Under the pieces are notes generated by a model, which had not been told where the DNA came from, did no database searches, and worked only from the letters and a program-made list of their open reading frames with translations. Positions 57,115-64,000 of a stretch of DNA of 64,000 nucleotides are shown here, one piece after another. The translations under genes were made by a program, and so were the position numbers. Numbering within the stretch: position 1 is the stretch's first letter; each line of letters starts with the position of its first letter. The stretch is from assembly GCF_001428805.1 (NCBI RefSeq), contig NZ_LMIS01000001.1:2732603-2796602 (forward strand). The letters are read 5' to 3'. The DNA is from Aeromicrobium sp. Root236. Lineage in GTDB: Bacteria > Actinomycetota > Actinomycetes > Propionibacteriales > Nocardioidaceae.

Positions 57115-58664
57115 CTCGCTCCAGGACATTCATCGTGGTCACGGTCGTGGCCGTCATCGCTCTGATCGCCGGCGTCGTGCTCGTCGCAGTGGCGCTGACC
57201 CGCGACAACGACGACGGCGACGACTGGACGGCGCCCAAGCCGACCGCGTCCGCATCAGCCCCGTCCGGGCTCGCGAAGTTCTACAACCAGAAGGTCTCCT
57301 GGTCCGGGTGCGGCGACTCCACGAGGTGCGCCTGGATCAAGGTGCCTATCGACTACGCCAAGCCCGACGGAGCGACGACCCGGCTGCGCGCCGTCGTCCA
57401 TCCCGCCACCTCCGGCAAGGCCAAGCGCAGCATCCTGGTCAACCCCGGCGGACCGGGCGGGTCGGCCGTCGACTTCGCCAAGACCATGGAGTCCAGCTTC
57501 GGCGACGACGTCCGCAGGATGTACGACATCGTCGGCGTCGACCCCCGCGGCGTCGCCGAGAGCTCGCCGCTCAAGTGCCTGCCCGACAAGGCGTTCGACG
57601 CGTTCACCGAGACCGATCCCGACCCCGACGATCCCGCGGAGATCACCGCGCTGCGCCAGAGCATCAAGGACCTCGGCGAGGCCTGCGAGAAGAACTCCGG
57701 CGAGCTCGCGGCGCACGTCTCCACCGTCGAGGTCGCCAAGGACATGGACGTCGTACGCGCGCTGCTCGGCCGGCCCAAGCTCGACTGGTTCGGCGCCTCC
57801 TACGGCACCGAGCTCGGCGCGGTCTACGCCCAGCTGTTCCCGACCAAGGTCGGCCGCATGGTGCTCGACGGCGCCGTCGATCCTGCGCTGGGGCCCGTCG
57901 ACTCGAGCCTCGGCCAGACCACCGGCTTCCAGCGGGCCCTCGACGCGTACGCCAAGGACTGCGTCAAGCAGTCCAAGTGCCCGCTCGGCTCCGACGCGCA
58001 GGCGGGACTCGGCAAGATCGCCGACCTCATGAAGCAGCTCGACGGCAAGCCGATGTCGGCCCTGCCCGGCCGCCCGCTGACCGAGGGCCAGGCGTTCTAC
58101 GGCATCGCCGTCACGCTCTACGACCGGACCACGTGGACCTACCTCACCCAGGCGCTCGAGGCGGCGTTCAAGGGCGACGGCAGCATCCTCCTGCGGCTGT
58201 CCGACGTCTACTTCAACCGCGAGCAGGACGGCTCCTACGGTGGCAACCTCGGCCAGGTCATCTATGCCGTCAACTGCCTCGACGCGCCCGATCGGCTGAC
58301 CGTGCAGCAGACCGAGGCCGCGCTCCCGCGCTTCGAGCAGGTCTCGCCGGTCTTCGGCCGGGCGCTAGGTTGGGGTGCGCTCGGCTGCGCCGACTGGCCG
58401 ATCAAGGTGACCAACCCGCTGCCCAAGATCGAGGCCAAGGGTGCTCCGCCGATCCTCGTGCTGGGCACGACCCGCGATCCGGCGACGCCCTACGAGTGGG
58501 CCGAGTCGCTCGCCAAGCAGCTGTCGTCCGGCGTGCTGGTCACCCGCGAGGGCGACGGCCACACCGCCTACACGTCCGGCAACAAGTGCATCACCCGAGC
58601 GGTCGACGCCTTCTTCACCAAGGGCACCGTGCCCCAGAAGGGCCTGACCTGCAAGGAGAGCTAG
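57111..58664 (+). CDS. Secreted alpha/beta-hydrolase, tripeptidyl-aminopeptidase (TAP) type
   Basis: 517 residues with an N-terminal membrane anchor or signal segment (VVTVVAVIALIAGVVLVAVAL). [16 protein letters not shown] is the oxyanion region, LDWFGASYGTELGAVYA carries the nucleophilic Ser in GASYG, TTRDPATPYEWA the Asp and EGDGHTAY the His. Such enzymes release tripeptides outside the cell. The GTG start overlaps holB (GTGA). An earlier in-frame start would run through holB. Confidence 0.88.
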   Translation: MTRSRTFIVVTVVAVIALIAGVVLVAVALTRDNDDGDDWTAPKPTASASAPSGLAKFYNQKVSWSGCGDSTRCAWIKVPIDYAKPDGATTRLRAVVHPATSGKAKRSILVNPGGPGGSAVDFAKTMESSFGDDVRRMYDIVGVDPRGVAESSPLKCLPDKAFDAFTETDPDPDDPAEITALRQSIKDLGEACEKNSGELAAHVSTVEVAKDMDVVRALLGRPKLDWFGASYGTELGAVYAQLFPTKVGRMVLDGAVDPALGPVDSSLGQTTGFQRALDAYAKDCVKQSKCPLGSDAQAGLGKIADLMKQLDGKPMSALPGRPLTEGQAFYGIAVTLYDRTTWTYLTQALEAAFKGDGSILLRLSDVYFNREQDGSYGGNLGQVIYAVNCLDAPDRLTVQQTEAALPRFEQVSPVFGRALGWGALGCADWPIKVTNPLPKIEAKGAPPILVLGTTRDPATPYEWAESLAKQLSSGVLVTREGDGHTAYTSGNKCITRAVDAFFTKGTVPQKGLTCKES

Positions 58665-59179
58665 CGGCTGCCGAGGATCGAGCCCAGGATCGATCCGAGG
58701 TCCGGCGACTGGGCCTTCGCCTCGGTGCTCGCGTTCTGGACCTCTTTCTGCACGACGTCGGGGTCGGCTTTGCCGCCACTCGTGAGCCGTTTGGCGAGGT
58801 AGGCCATGACGATCGGCGCGACGATCTTGAGGACCTTCTCGACGTCGACGCCTGACGCGCCGGCCTTGTTGCCGATGGCTTCCGAGACGTCCGGGGCGGC
58901 ACCTCCGAGGACCTTCTCCAGGATCCCGCTGCCCAGCACCCCGTTGATCAGCGAGCCCATGTCGCCGAGTGGGTTGGCGTCAGCATGCTGGCCGAGCGCG
59001 TTCGCTAGCGAGGCTGCGCCCTCGCCGCTTTGCACGTTCTTCTCCATGCCGCCGAGCAGCGCCGGAAGGCTGTCGCGGATGATGCCCTGGAGCTTGTCGG
59101 GCTCGACGCCGACCTGCTGGGCGATGTCGTTGAGGGTGTTGGAGTCGATGTCGGCCAGGATGTCGTCTGCGAGAGCCAT
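58661..59179 (-). CDS. DUF937-family protein
   Basis: 172 residues with the DUF937 pattern: LADDILADIDSNTLNDIAQQVGVEPDKLQ, GIIRDSLPALLGGMEKN, then VEKVLKIVAPIVMAYLAKR. Helical, possibly cytosolic. TAGGGT lies 6 nt before the ATG (leaderless). Homologues are sometimes called YidB-like; the function is unknown. Its stop overlaps that of the TAP gene by 4 nt. Confidence 0.82.
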   Translation of the reverse strand: MALADDILADIDSNTLNDIAQQVGVEPDKLQGIIRDSLPALLGGMEKNVQSGEGAASLANALGQHADANPLGDMGSLINGVLGSGILEKVLGGAAPDVSEAIGNKAGASGVDVEKVLKIVAPIVMAYLAKRLTSGGKADPDVVQKEVQNASTEAKAQSPDLGSILGSILGSR

Positions 59180-59212
59180 GACCGCACCCTAGACCCGCCG
59201 TTCGGCCGGAGG

Positions 59213-59503
59213 CTAGGGCTGCCGGACGGCTTCGTGGTGATGAATCACTTCGTCGATGATGAAGTTGAGGAACTTCTCCGCGAAGGCCGGATCGAGGTCC
59301 GCCTCGATCGCCAGTGCTCGCAACCGGGTGATCTGGCGCGCCTCGCGCTCGGGATCCGCAGGCGGCAGGTCGTGCTCGGCCTTGAGCTTGCCGACGCGCT
59401 TGGTGTACTTGAAGCGCTCGGCCAGGACATGGATGAGGGCAGCATCGATGTTGTCGATGCTCGCCCGGATCTCCTCGAGCTCGGCCTGCGTGGTGTCGGT
59501 CAC
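59213..59503 (-). CDS. Chorismate mutase (AroQ class)
   Basis: 96 residues, one AroQ monomer of three helices: ELEEIRASIDNIDAALIHVLAERF (catalytic Arg in the first helix), YTKRVGKLKAEHDLPPADPEREARQ (Lys/Arg of the second) and FIIDEVIHHHEAVRQ. It converts chorismate to prephenate for Phe and Tyr. The GTG at 59503 is chosen: TAGAAT lies 7 nt upstream, leaderless. A longer frame begins at 59551 with no support. Confidence 0.9.
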   Translation of the reverse strand: MTDTTQAELEEIRASIDNIDAALIHVLAERFKYTKRVGKLKAEHDLPPADPEREARQITRLRALAIEADLDPAFAEKFLNFIIDEVIHHHEAVRQP

Positions 59504-59599
59504 GAGTGCGATTCTACGGGGGAGAGGCCGATGTGATGTCGCAGCGATCACCCGGTAGACTCAGTGATCGGTTCGGCGGGCGATCCCCGGCGAACCTCG

Positions 59600-59672
59600 G
59601 CCGCTTTAGCTCAGTCGGTAGAGCGTTTCACTCGTAATGAAAAGGTCGTCAGTTCGATTCTGACAAGCGGCT
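59600..59672 (+). tRNA. tRNA-Thr (anticodon CGT)
   Basis: 73 bases. Acceptor GCCGCTT pairs with AAGCGGC; D arm GCTC...GAGC; anticodon stem TTTCA/TGAAA with loop CTCGTAA, anticodon CGT; T stem GTCAG/CTGAC with TTCGATT. CCA is not encoded. A tyrosine integrase gene reads toward it from 8 bases downstream, so its 3' end is probably the attachment site of the island. Confidence 0.96.
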
Positions 59673-59679
59673 CAACGAA

Positions 59680-60756
59680 TTATTGATGTTCCCCCGCAGG
59701 CCGCGCGCCCCCGGCGCGCCCCCACTGGTTCAACCGGTTCAATCCCGTCTCGTCGGCGCTTGTCCCGAGGTAGTGAAGATATCGCTGTGTAGTCGTCAGA
59801 TCCGCGTGTCCCATCCATGCCTGGACAGTCGTGGGGGAGACCCCGGCCTCGAGCCACAGGCATGCGGCGGTGTGCCGCAGGTCGTGGAGTCGCCGGCCTC
59901 GTCCCGTCTCCGCCCAATGCGTCGAGTTCTTGAACGCGGTGGCATAGAGGCGAGCACCGTTCTCGGTGGTCACCAGCAGATCGTTCGGTCCCTTGCCAGC
60001 GGTCATCGACTTCACCAGTGGCAGGACGGCGTCGACGAGGGGGACGTGACGAGTGCGCCCCGACTTCGGCCGCTTTGTGCCAATGCCCTCCGGCTGAGCG
60101 CGGCGGATCACCAGCCGAGGTACGGGGACCTCGACGAAGTCGGCGACGCGCACCTCGCGCAGTTCCGACCACCGCAGGCCGGTCCACCCGGCGAGCCAGA
60201 CCGCATCGGCCAAGGCTGGATTCAGAACGGCGATCTCGTCGCGAACGGCCTCCAGCTCTTGGCGCGAGAACGGCATCATCTCCGCCGCCGGAGTCAGCTG
60301 CGCTGGCACTCGGGTGCGCGACACCGGGTTGACCGTGACCATCCGTTCATGGATGCAGGACGCGAAGAACGCCATCAGCGTCGCTCGGTATCGCTTGACC
60401 GTGGACTCGGCATAGCGCCGGGACCAGTCGTTGATGCACCGCTGGACCTCGCGGTCGGTCACTCGGTTGACGTGAAGATTGGCCACGCCGGGCGGCAGGG
60501 CCTTGAGAACTGATCGATCCGCCTTCGTCGTCTTGATCGCGACGGTGCCCTCGCGATCCACCAGCCACGTTGCGAACGCCTTCCTCACCAAGACCTTGCC
60601 AGCCCGAGGATCGACACCACCGGCCAGTGACGCGCGTTCACGCGACAGCCAAGCTTCGGCCTCCCGCTTGGTGTCGAACGTCCGGCCGGCGACGTACTCG
60701 CGCCCAGACTTGAGCTCAGCACGCCACCGGCCAGATCGATCCTGTCGGATTCCCAT
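59680..60756 (-). CDS. int: Tyrosine recombinase (site-specific integrase)
   Basis: 358 residues. An N-terminal arm-binding AP2-like part (RSGRWRAELKSGREYVAGRTFDTK), a core-binding helical part (about 60-150), and the catalytic domain: TGLRWSELREV (Arg), HDLRHTAACLWLEAG (His-x2-Arg), MGHADLTTTQRYLHY (His and Tyr). It drives island integration at the tRNA. It overlaps the excisionase by 1 nt (TGATG). Expression is directed toward the tRNA. Confidence 0.95.
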   Translation of the reverse strand: MGIRQDRSGRWRAELKSGREYVAGRTFDTKREAEAWLSRERASLAGGVDPRAGKVLVRKAFATWLVDREGTVAIKTTKADRSVLKALPPGVANLHVNRVTDREVQRCINDWSRRYAESTVKRYRATLMAFFASCIHERMVTVNPVSRTRVPAQLTPAAEMMPFSRQELEAVRDEIAVLNPALADAVWLAGWTGLRWSELREVRVADFVEVPVPRLVIRRAQPEGIGTKRPKSGRTRHVPLVDAVLPLVKSMTAGKGPNDLLVTTENGARLYATAFKNSTHWAETGRGRRLHDLRHTAACLWLEAGVSPTTVQAWMGHADLTTTQRYLHYLGTSADETGLNRLNQWGRAGGARPAGEHQ

Positions 60757-60935
60757 CAGGACGCTCGTGATTCAACGTAGGCGAGCAAGTCGTCCTCGCG
60801 ATAGCGAGGCGCGTGGTCGGTGACCCACACGCATCGCGGTCCCGTGCCGTTCTGCCTCATCCGGCACAACGTCGATGTCGCGACGCCGAGGATCTTCGAA
60901 ACCTCGGTGGGCGACAGCAGTTTGAGTTCTGTCAT
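60756..60935 (-). CDS. xis: AlpA/excisionase-type HTH DNA-binding protein
   Basis: 59 residues with a MerR-like winged helix: LLSPTEVSKILGVATSTLCRM, then PRYREDDLLAYVESRAS. This matches AlpA-type excisionases next to integrases. AAAGGA lies 10 nt before the ATG at 60935, and the stop overlaps the integrase start, so the two are coupled. A longer in-frame form from 61031 has no site. Confidence 0.85.
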   Translation of the reverse strand: MTELKLLSPTEVSKILGVATSTLCRMRQNGTGPRCVWVTDHAPRYREDDLLAYVESRAS

Positions 60936-61117
60936 GGCGATCGTTCCTTTCTCCCACTGTCGGTGAGTTCTACGACCTGCTCGACCCTCCAGTCTCGAGC
61001 GGTCGCGGTGGGAACGAACCTGCTCGATCACGATCTGTGGAGTACCCGTTGCATGCCTGCGCCCTGTGGAATAGCGCTAACACCACAAGGCCGCGTTCCT
61101 CGGGTCCAGTGGCCAGG

Positions 61118-61165
61118 GAACGTTCAACTTTCGGGGGGACGTTCCGGGGGGAACGTTCCCCCCGG
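61118..61165. repeat. Cluster of GAACGTTC palindromes in the island control region
   Basis: In the 538-nt gap between the excisionase and mmpA: GAACGTTC (61118-61125), a variant GGACGTTCC (61137-61145), and a perfect 22-bp palindrome (61144-61165) with core GAACGTTC. The 6-G/6-C flanks make the last a strong hairpin. It may be an operator, an integrase arm site or a terminator of the leftward transcript. Other bases of the gap (60936-61117, 61166-61350) show nothing that I can support. Confidence 0.55.
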
Positions 61166-61353
61166 CCCGTCGCGCCGTTTGATCGATCAGGACTCCGACG
61201 AGGGTCGATGTCGCAGGGTTAGGACCGCAGGTGTCGTTGCGAATCAGATAACCGGGATGTTATAGACCAAGCAATCGCGGCGAAAATGACCCAGGCTGGC
61301 GGCCATCGGGCTCTGGGATGAACGGTCTAGCACCTGTCAGCAGATAGTCAGGA

Positions 61354-61449
61354 GCGTATGAAGAATTCGGAAATTCATACGCGCAAACGTATGTGAAAGC
61401 CGAATCTTCATGTACTCTAATGCATGGAAAACTACCTTTTTCATACGTT
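61354..61449. promoter_or_regulatory. CATACG-type operator cluster upstream of mmpA
   Basis: Perfect inverted repeat GCGTATGAA (61354-61362) / TTCATACGC (61374-61382) with an 11-bp spacer. Further CGTATG (61388-61393) and TTCATACG (61440-61447) half-sites follow. They are AT-rich against the GC-rich host DNA and stop 26 nt before the mmpA start. Autorepression by the HTH protein MmpA is inferred. Confidence 0.6.
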
Positions 61450-61473
61450 GTAACGCATCTGGGAGTGTCTCGC

Positions 61474-61998
61474 ATGGTGACTGATCGATTTCGAACTCAG
61501 GCTCGTGCCCGCGCGACCCTTGACGAAAGATTCGAGGCGTGGCGCCAGCTCCCGGCGAAGGGCGCAAGGCCACACGGTGGCTGGGTGCGTGCGATCCGTG
61601 AGGCGCTCGGGATGCGCGCGGAGGACCTGGCTAACCGCATGGGTGTCTCTCAGCCGACTCTTACCAGGCTCGAGAGCAATGAACGAAGGGGCAGCGTCCG
61701 ACTCGACACACTGCAGCGGGCCGCTGATGCGTTGGAGTGTGACGTGGTTTACGCGCTAGTGCCTCGACGGTCACTGGGAGAGATGGTCAACGAACAGGCG
61801 CGCACCCGTGCTCTTGAGCGAATGGGTCGGGTTGCTCACACGATGGCTCTTGAGGACCAGGCGCTCAACAACGAGCAGCTTGAAAAGCGAGTCAGGGACC
61901 TCGCAAGCATGTACCTGACGATGCCAGGGCTATGGAGCGTTCACGCCGACGCCCACTCAACCTCCGCTGAACGAACGAGGGCTGGAACAGGAGCATGA
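61474..61998 (+). CDS. Mobile mystery protein A (HTH regulator)
   Basis: 174 residues with an XRE-type helix-turn-helix at about 48-85 (REALGMRAEDLANRMGVSQPTLTRLES) and the family tail ALERMGRVAHTMALEDQAL. The A/B pair is known from mobile elements and has no proven function. The ATG at 61474 has GGAG 8 nt upstream; a longer frame from 61393 crosses the operator cluster and is rejected. It is probably the antitoxin- or repressor-like partner of the Fic protein. Confidence 0.82.
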   Translation: MVTDRFRTQARARATLDERFEAWRQLPAKGARPHGGWVRAIREALGMRAEDLANRMGVSQPTLTRLESNERRGSVRLDTLQRAADALECDVVYALVPRRSLGEMVNEQARTRALERMGRVAHTMALEDQALNNEQLEKRVRDLASMYLTMPGLWSVHADAHSTSAERTRAGTGA

Positions 61999-62090
61999 GC
62001 ATCATGCTGCTCATCCTCGTGTTCATCATCATCCTGTTCACGACCCGACCGAGATGCACGCCGTCGTTGTCGGCGAGCTCCGATACTTAG
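61995..62090 (+). CDS. Possible 31-residue hydrophobic peptide between mmpA and mmpB
   Basis: An ATG overlapping the mmpA stop (ATGA) opens a frame of 31 residues: a hydrophobic run of about 12 (MLLILVFIIIL) then TTRPRCTPSLS. It ends 16 nt before mmpB. Position and coupling suggest that it is translated, and the hydrophobic segment could span or touch the membrane. It is too short to judge from codon bias, and chance is possible. Confidence 0.35.
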   Translation: MSIMLLILVFIIILFTTRPRCTPSLSASSDT

Positions 62091-62106
62091 CGGTTCAGTG
62101 GTGATC

Positions 62107-62709
62107 ATGGACCTGGGCGAGGAGCCACCCGGCGCGACCCCGCTCGAGGAAGAGGAGCTTGCGGGCCTAAAACAGTCGTGGGTCACCACTCGGGGCGACC
62201 TAAACGAAGCTGAAGCGGACAACATTCTGTCCGGGCAGAGCAAGTGGACCAAGCGGCGGAACAAACTCGATCAGCTACTCGACGACAAAACTGTCCGTGA
62301 CCTTCACAAGGACCTCTTCGGCCAGGTTTGGAGTTGGGCCGGCACCTACCGGCGCACCGAAAAGTCCATTGGCATCGACCCGATCTATATCAGCGTCGAA
62401 GTCCGGAACTTGGTCGAGGACGCCAAATACTGGTTCGCCGATGAATCAGACTCGACCCTCGATGCGGCAGCCGTCAGGTTCCACCACAGGCTCGTCGCCA
62501 TCCACCCGTTCGCGAACGGTAACGGACGCCATTCCCGGTTCATGACCGACCTCATCCTGAGAGAACGTGGAGCTTCCGAGTTCACTTGGGGAAGCGGCCA
62601 CCGTAACGCTCTAAGCACCGAAACTGAGGTGCGGGCCGCGTACCTAACGGCGTTGCGCGCAGGCGATAGAGGCGAATACGAGCTGCTGCTCTCCTTTGTG
62701 CGTTCCTGA
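62107..62709 (+). CDS. Mobile mystery protein B (Fic-domain AMP transferase family)
   Basis: 200 residues. N-terminal GATPLEEEELAGLK is the family start; the Fic core is HPFANGNGRHSRFM, a full HPFx[D/N]GNGRxxR motif with the catalytic His. Fic proteins move AMP or other phospho-groups to target hydroxyls. An (S/T)xxxE(G/N) inhibitory helix is not evident in it or in MmpA. ATG at 62107 or GTG at 62098 may be used. It follows mmpA in the same direction, probably co-transcribed. Confidence 0.88.
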   Translation: MDLGEEPPGATPLEEEELAGLKQSWVTTRGDLNEAEADNILSGQSKWTKRRNKLDQLLDDKTVRDLHKDLFGQVWSWAGTYRRTEKSIGIDPIYISVEVRNLVEDAKYWFADESDSTLDAAAVRFHHRLVAIHPFANGNGRHSRFMTDLILRERGASEFTWGSGHRNALSTETEVRAAYLTALRAGDRGEYELLLSFVRS

Positions 62710-62779
62710 CGCTAGGCCAATAGCGCGTCCCTATTCAGAGCGCTGTGCGGCTGCGCCCAAGCGGGCGGGCTGCTCCGCT

Positions 62780-63199
62780 TCAGACGCCGGGCTGCTGACG
62801 TCTGTCGAACGGCGTGTATATGGCGTCCATGAGTCCGTTGCGTATGGCGTTGTAGGTCGACTCCCATTTGGGATCAGACTGCAGAACTCGTTCGCGGCCG
62901 AGACGCGCCAACTCGTAGACCACACGACGGCATCCCGCAGGTGACGCCAAGGTGCGGTCGACGCAGGTGCTGAGAGGATGCTCCCGAGTCTCCACGCGGT
63001 CGACCACTTCGATGGCGATAGCGCCTCGAGCGGCCGCGCGGCGTTCCTCGTACGCGGCTCTCCGGCATGCCTGCGAGCACCAGATTGGCGGTCTCCCGGT
63101 CGCCTTTCGCTCCACATCTCTACCGCACCGAGGACACGTTCCCCCCGCAACTTTTTGTCCATTCTCTCGGCGCGTTTCGCGCTCGCTGTCTGTATCCAT
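62780..63199 (-). CDS. Hypothetical protein with N-terminal zinc finger
   Basis: 139 residues. The N-terminal CPRCGRDVERKATGRPPIWCSQACRRAAYEE has four Cys spaced CxxC-x16-CxxxC, likely a zinc finger, and the rest is helical with no recognised domain. Similar short zinc-finger proteins occur on actinobacterial mobile elements. It converges on mmpB (70-nt gap). No clear Shine-Dalgarno; the start is uncertain. Confidence 0.55.
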   Translation of the reverse strand: MDTDSERETRRENGQKVAGGTCPRCGRDVERKATGRPPIWCSQACRRAAYEERRAAARGAIAIEVVDRVETREHPLSTCVDRTLASPAGCRRVVYELARLGRERVLQSDPKWESTYNAIRNGLMDAIYTPFDRRQQPGV

Positions 63200-63245
63200 G
63201 ATCCCTAAGGCCTTTCGTACGGACGCAAGGGGACACCGAGAATGG

Positions 63246-63263
63246 GCCTCTATGTAAAGAGGC
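63246..63263. repeat. Small hairpin near the IS110 transposase end
   Basis: GCCTCT (63246-63251) / AGAGGC (63258-63263) with loop ATGTAA, within the 142-nt stretch (63200-63341) after the transposase stop. This stretch should contain the downstream IS end; no terminal inverted repeat is recognisable. Confidence 0.35.
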
Positions 63264-63341
63264 GTGCTCGAACTATCGTGCTGACTGGTGGGTGCGGCCC
63301 GATCGCTTCAGCGAAGAGCAGGGTTGAGGCTGGGAGCCCTG

Positions 63342-64000
63342 TCACGCAGCTTGCCTCTGGGCATTCAGTCGTGCCTCGTTTGCGTCGGCCGCATCCACCA
63401 CCAAGTCGGCGACCGTCTCGAGGTCGCGTCGCATGGTTTTGAAGACTTGGTCGGACAGTCGTCGTTTGAGGCAACGGACGGCCTCGCGGCTGGTCTTGCC
63501 GGCGGCTCGTTTGCGGTCGTAGTAGGCCCGGCCCTCGGTGTCGGCTCGGATCTGGGTGATCGCGATCGTGTAGAGGGCGCGGTTGAGTTGCCGGTTCCCG
63601 CCGCGGTTCAATCGGTGCCGCACCGTTCGTCCCGACGATGCTGGCAGGGAGCGGTGCCGTTCGCTGAGGCGAAGGTGTTGCGGTTGGGGTAGCGGCGGAC
63701 ATCGACGACTTCGGCCAGGAACCTGGCGGCGACCAGCGGCCCGACCCCGTAGAGGTCAGTGAGAGTGGATCCGGACGCTTCGACCAGGGCGGTGATCTGC
63801 TTGGTGATGTCGAGGATCTCGGCGTCGATTTGCTGGACGCGCTGCAGCCGGCGGACGCAGAGAATGGCCCGGACCGAGTCATCTTCGTCCAACAGCGCCA
63901 GGGCTGCGTTGACCTGCCACTTGAGCCCGAGGGCGGGGATCTTGGCTTGGAATCCGGGCCGCAGGCCGAGCAGGTCGGCGTGGACGCGGTTGGTGGTGGC
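63342..64000 (-). pseudogene. IS110-family transposase, frameshifted and cut by the window edge
   Basis: The part nearest the edge reads ATTNRVHADLLGLRPGFQ, then LYGVGPLVAARFLAE and TFASANGTAP. The frame is then lost: the next block, LPASSGRTVRHRLNRGGNRQ..., is in another frame and ends at 63342. One base is missing in the C run (GGG at 63647-63649 on the + strand); restoring it gives NGTAPLPASSG, the family's conserved block with the catalytic Ser. It is likely inactive, unless the gap is a sequencing error. The N-terminal DEDD part is outside the window. Confidence 0.85.

Larger units (their letters stand above)
59600..64000. mobile_element. Integrated genomic island at tRNA-Thr (right end beyond the window)
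   Basis: Starts at tRNA-Thr(CGT) with an adjacent tyrosine integrase and excisionase, then MmpA/MmpB, a zinc-finger hypothetical and an IS110 remnant. Base and codon use differ from the rest: AT-rich stretches around 61260-61460 and rarer codons in the mmp genes. The right attachment site (a repeat of the tRNA 3' end) is not in the window. Extent to the right is unknown. Confidence 0.8.

Noticed and set aside
59600..59672. Second tRNA-like copy marking attR
   Set aside because: No repeat of the tRNA 3' end was found between 59700 and 64000, so attR is beyond the window.
61260..61573. Two minus-strand short open frames across the mmpA promoter
   Set aside because: They overlap the operator cluster and the mmpA start, have no Shine-Dalgarno and no motif.

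Overview
The window is chromosomal DNA from a high-GC actinobacterium, most like Nocardioidaceae (Aeromicrobium or Nocardioides type). Codon use is strongly GC-biased, GTG starts are common, and many genes look leaderless, with an A-N3-T type -10 box only 6-7 nt before the start codon. The core gene order ssd-tadA-tadB-tadC-pilin-tadE next to a DEAD-box helicase, a BldG-like STAS protein, a proton pyrophosphatase, topA, tmk and holB matches the conserved block of Streptomyces (around bldG) and Mycobacterium (around Rv3646c-Rv3661). Genus assignment is inference.

Region 1 (1-4.7 kb) is a compact biotin module: bioA (cut by the window edge) and bioB are divergent, bsaP follows bioB, an ECF biotin importer (bioY-bioM-bioN) converges on them, and a TetR regulator of BioQ type is divergent from bioY. 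Three copies of a TGAAC-N3-GTTCA-type box lie in the two divergent promoter regions, so BioQ probably controls synthesis and uptake together.

Region 2 (4.7-10.6 kb) holds a GuaB1-type GMP reductase, a tiny zinc-ribbon protein, three methyltransferases, a hypothetical protein and a secreted SGNH-hydrolase lipoprotein. Region 3 (about 9.7-30.5 kb) is a large surface-polysaccharide locus: two Gmd-family dehydratases, GDP-mannose 3,5-epimerase, a flippase, two GT4 and one GT61 glycosyltransferases, a tyrosine autokinase with a Wzz domain, an O-antigen ligase/polymerase-type protein, an LTA-synthase-like phosphotransferase, three membrane acyltransferases, a left-handed-beta-helix acetyltransferase and two FkbM methyltransferases. 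The sugar supply appears to be GDP-mannose-derived (6-deoxy and L-galactose types). No initiating polyprenyl-phosphate sugar transferase is visible here.

Region 4 (30.6-59.6 kb) is mostly core: an FAD oxidase behind a MerR-type promoter, a HAD phosphatase, the Tad/Flp pilus operon with two tandem small pilins separated by a strong hairpin, an MFS/ArsR pair, an MrfA-like helicase, a BldG-like STAS protein, hppA, topA, tmk-holB and a chorismate mutase.

Region 5 (59.6-64.0 kb, continuing past the window) is a genomic island at a tRNA-Thr(CGT) gene: a tyrosine integrase and an AlpA-type excisionase, a control region with several inverted repeats, the mobile mystery protein A/B pair (HTH plus Fic) with a possible 31-residue hydrophobic ORF between them, a zinc-finger hypothetical, and a frameshifted IS110-family transposase running off the edge. 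This island is the part least like its surroundings in base and codon use and is the best place to look for something undescribed.
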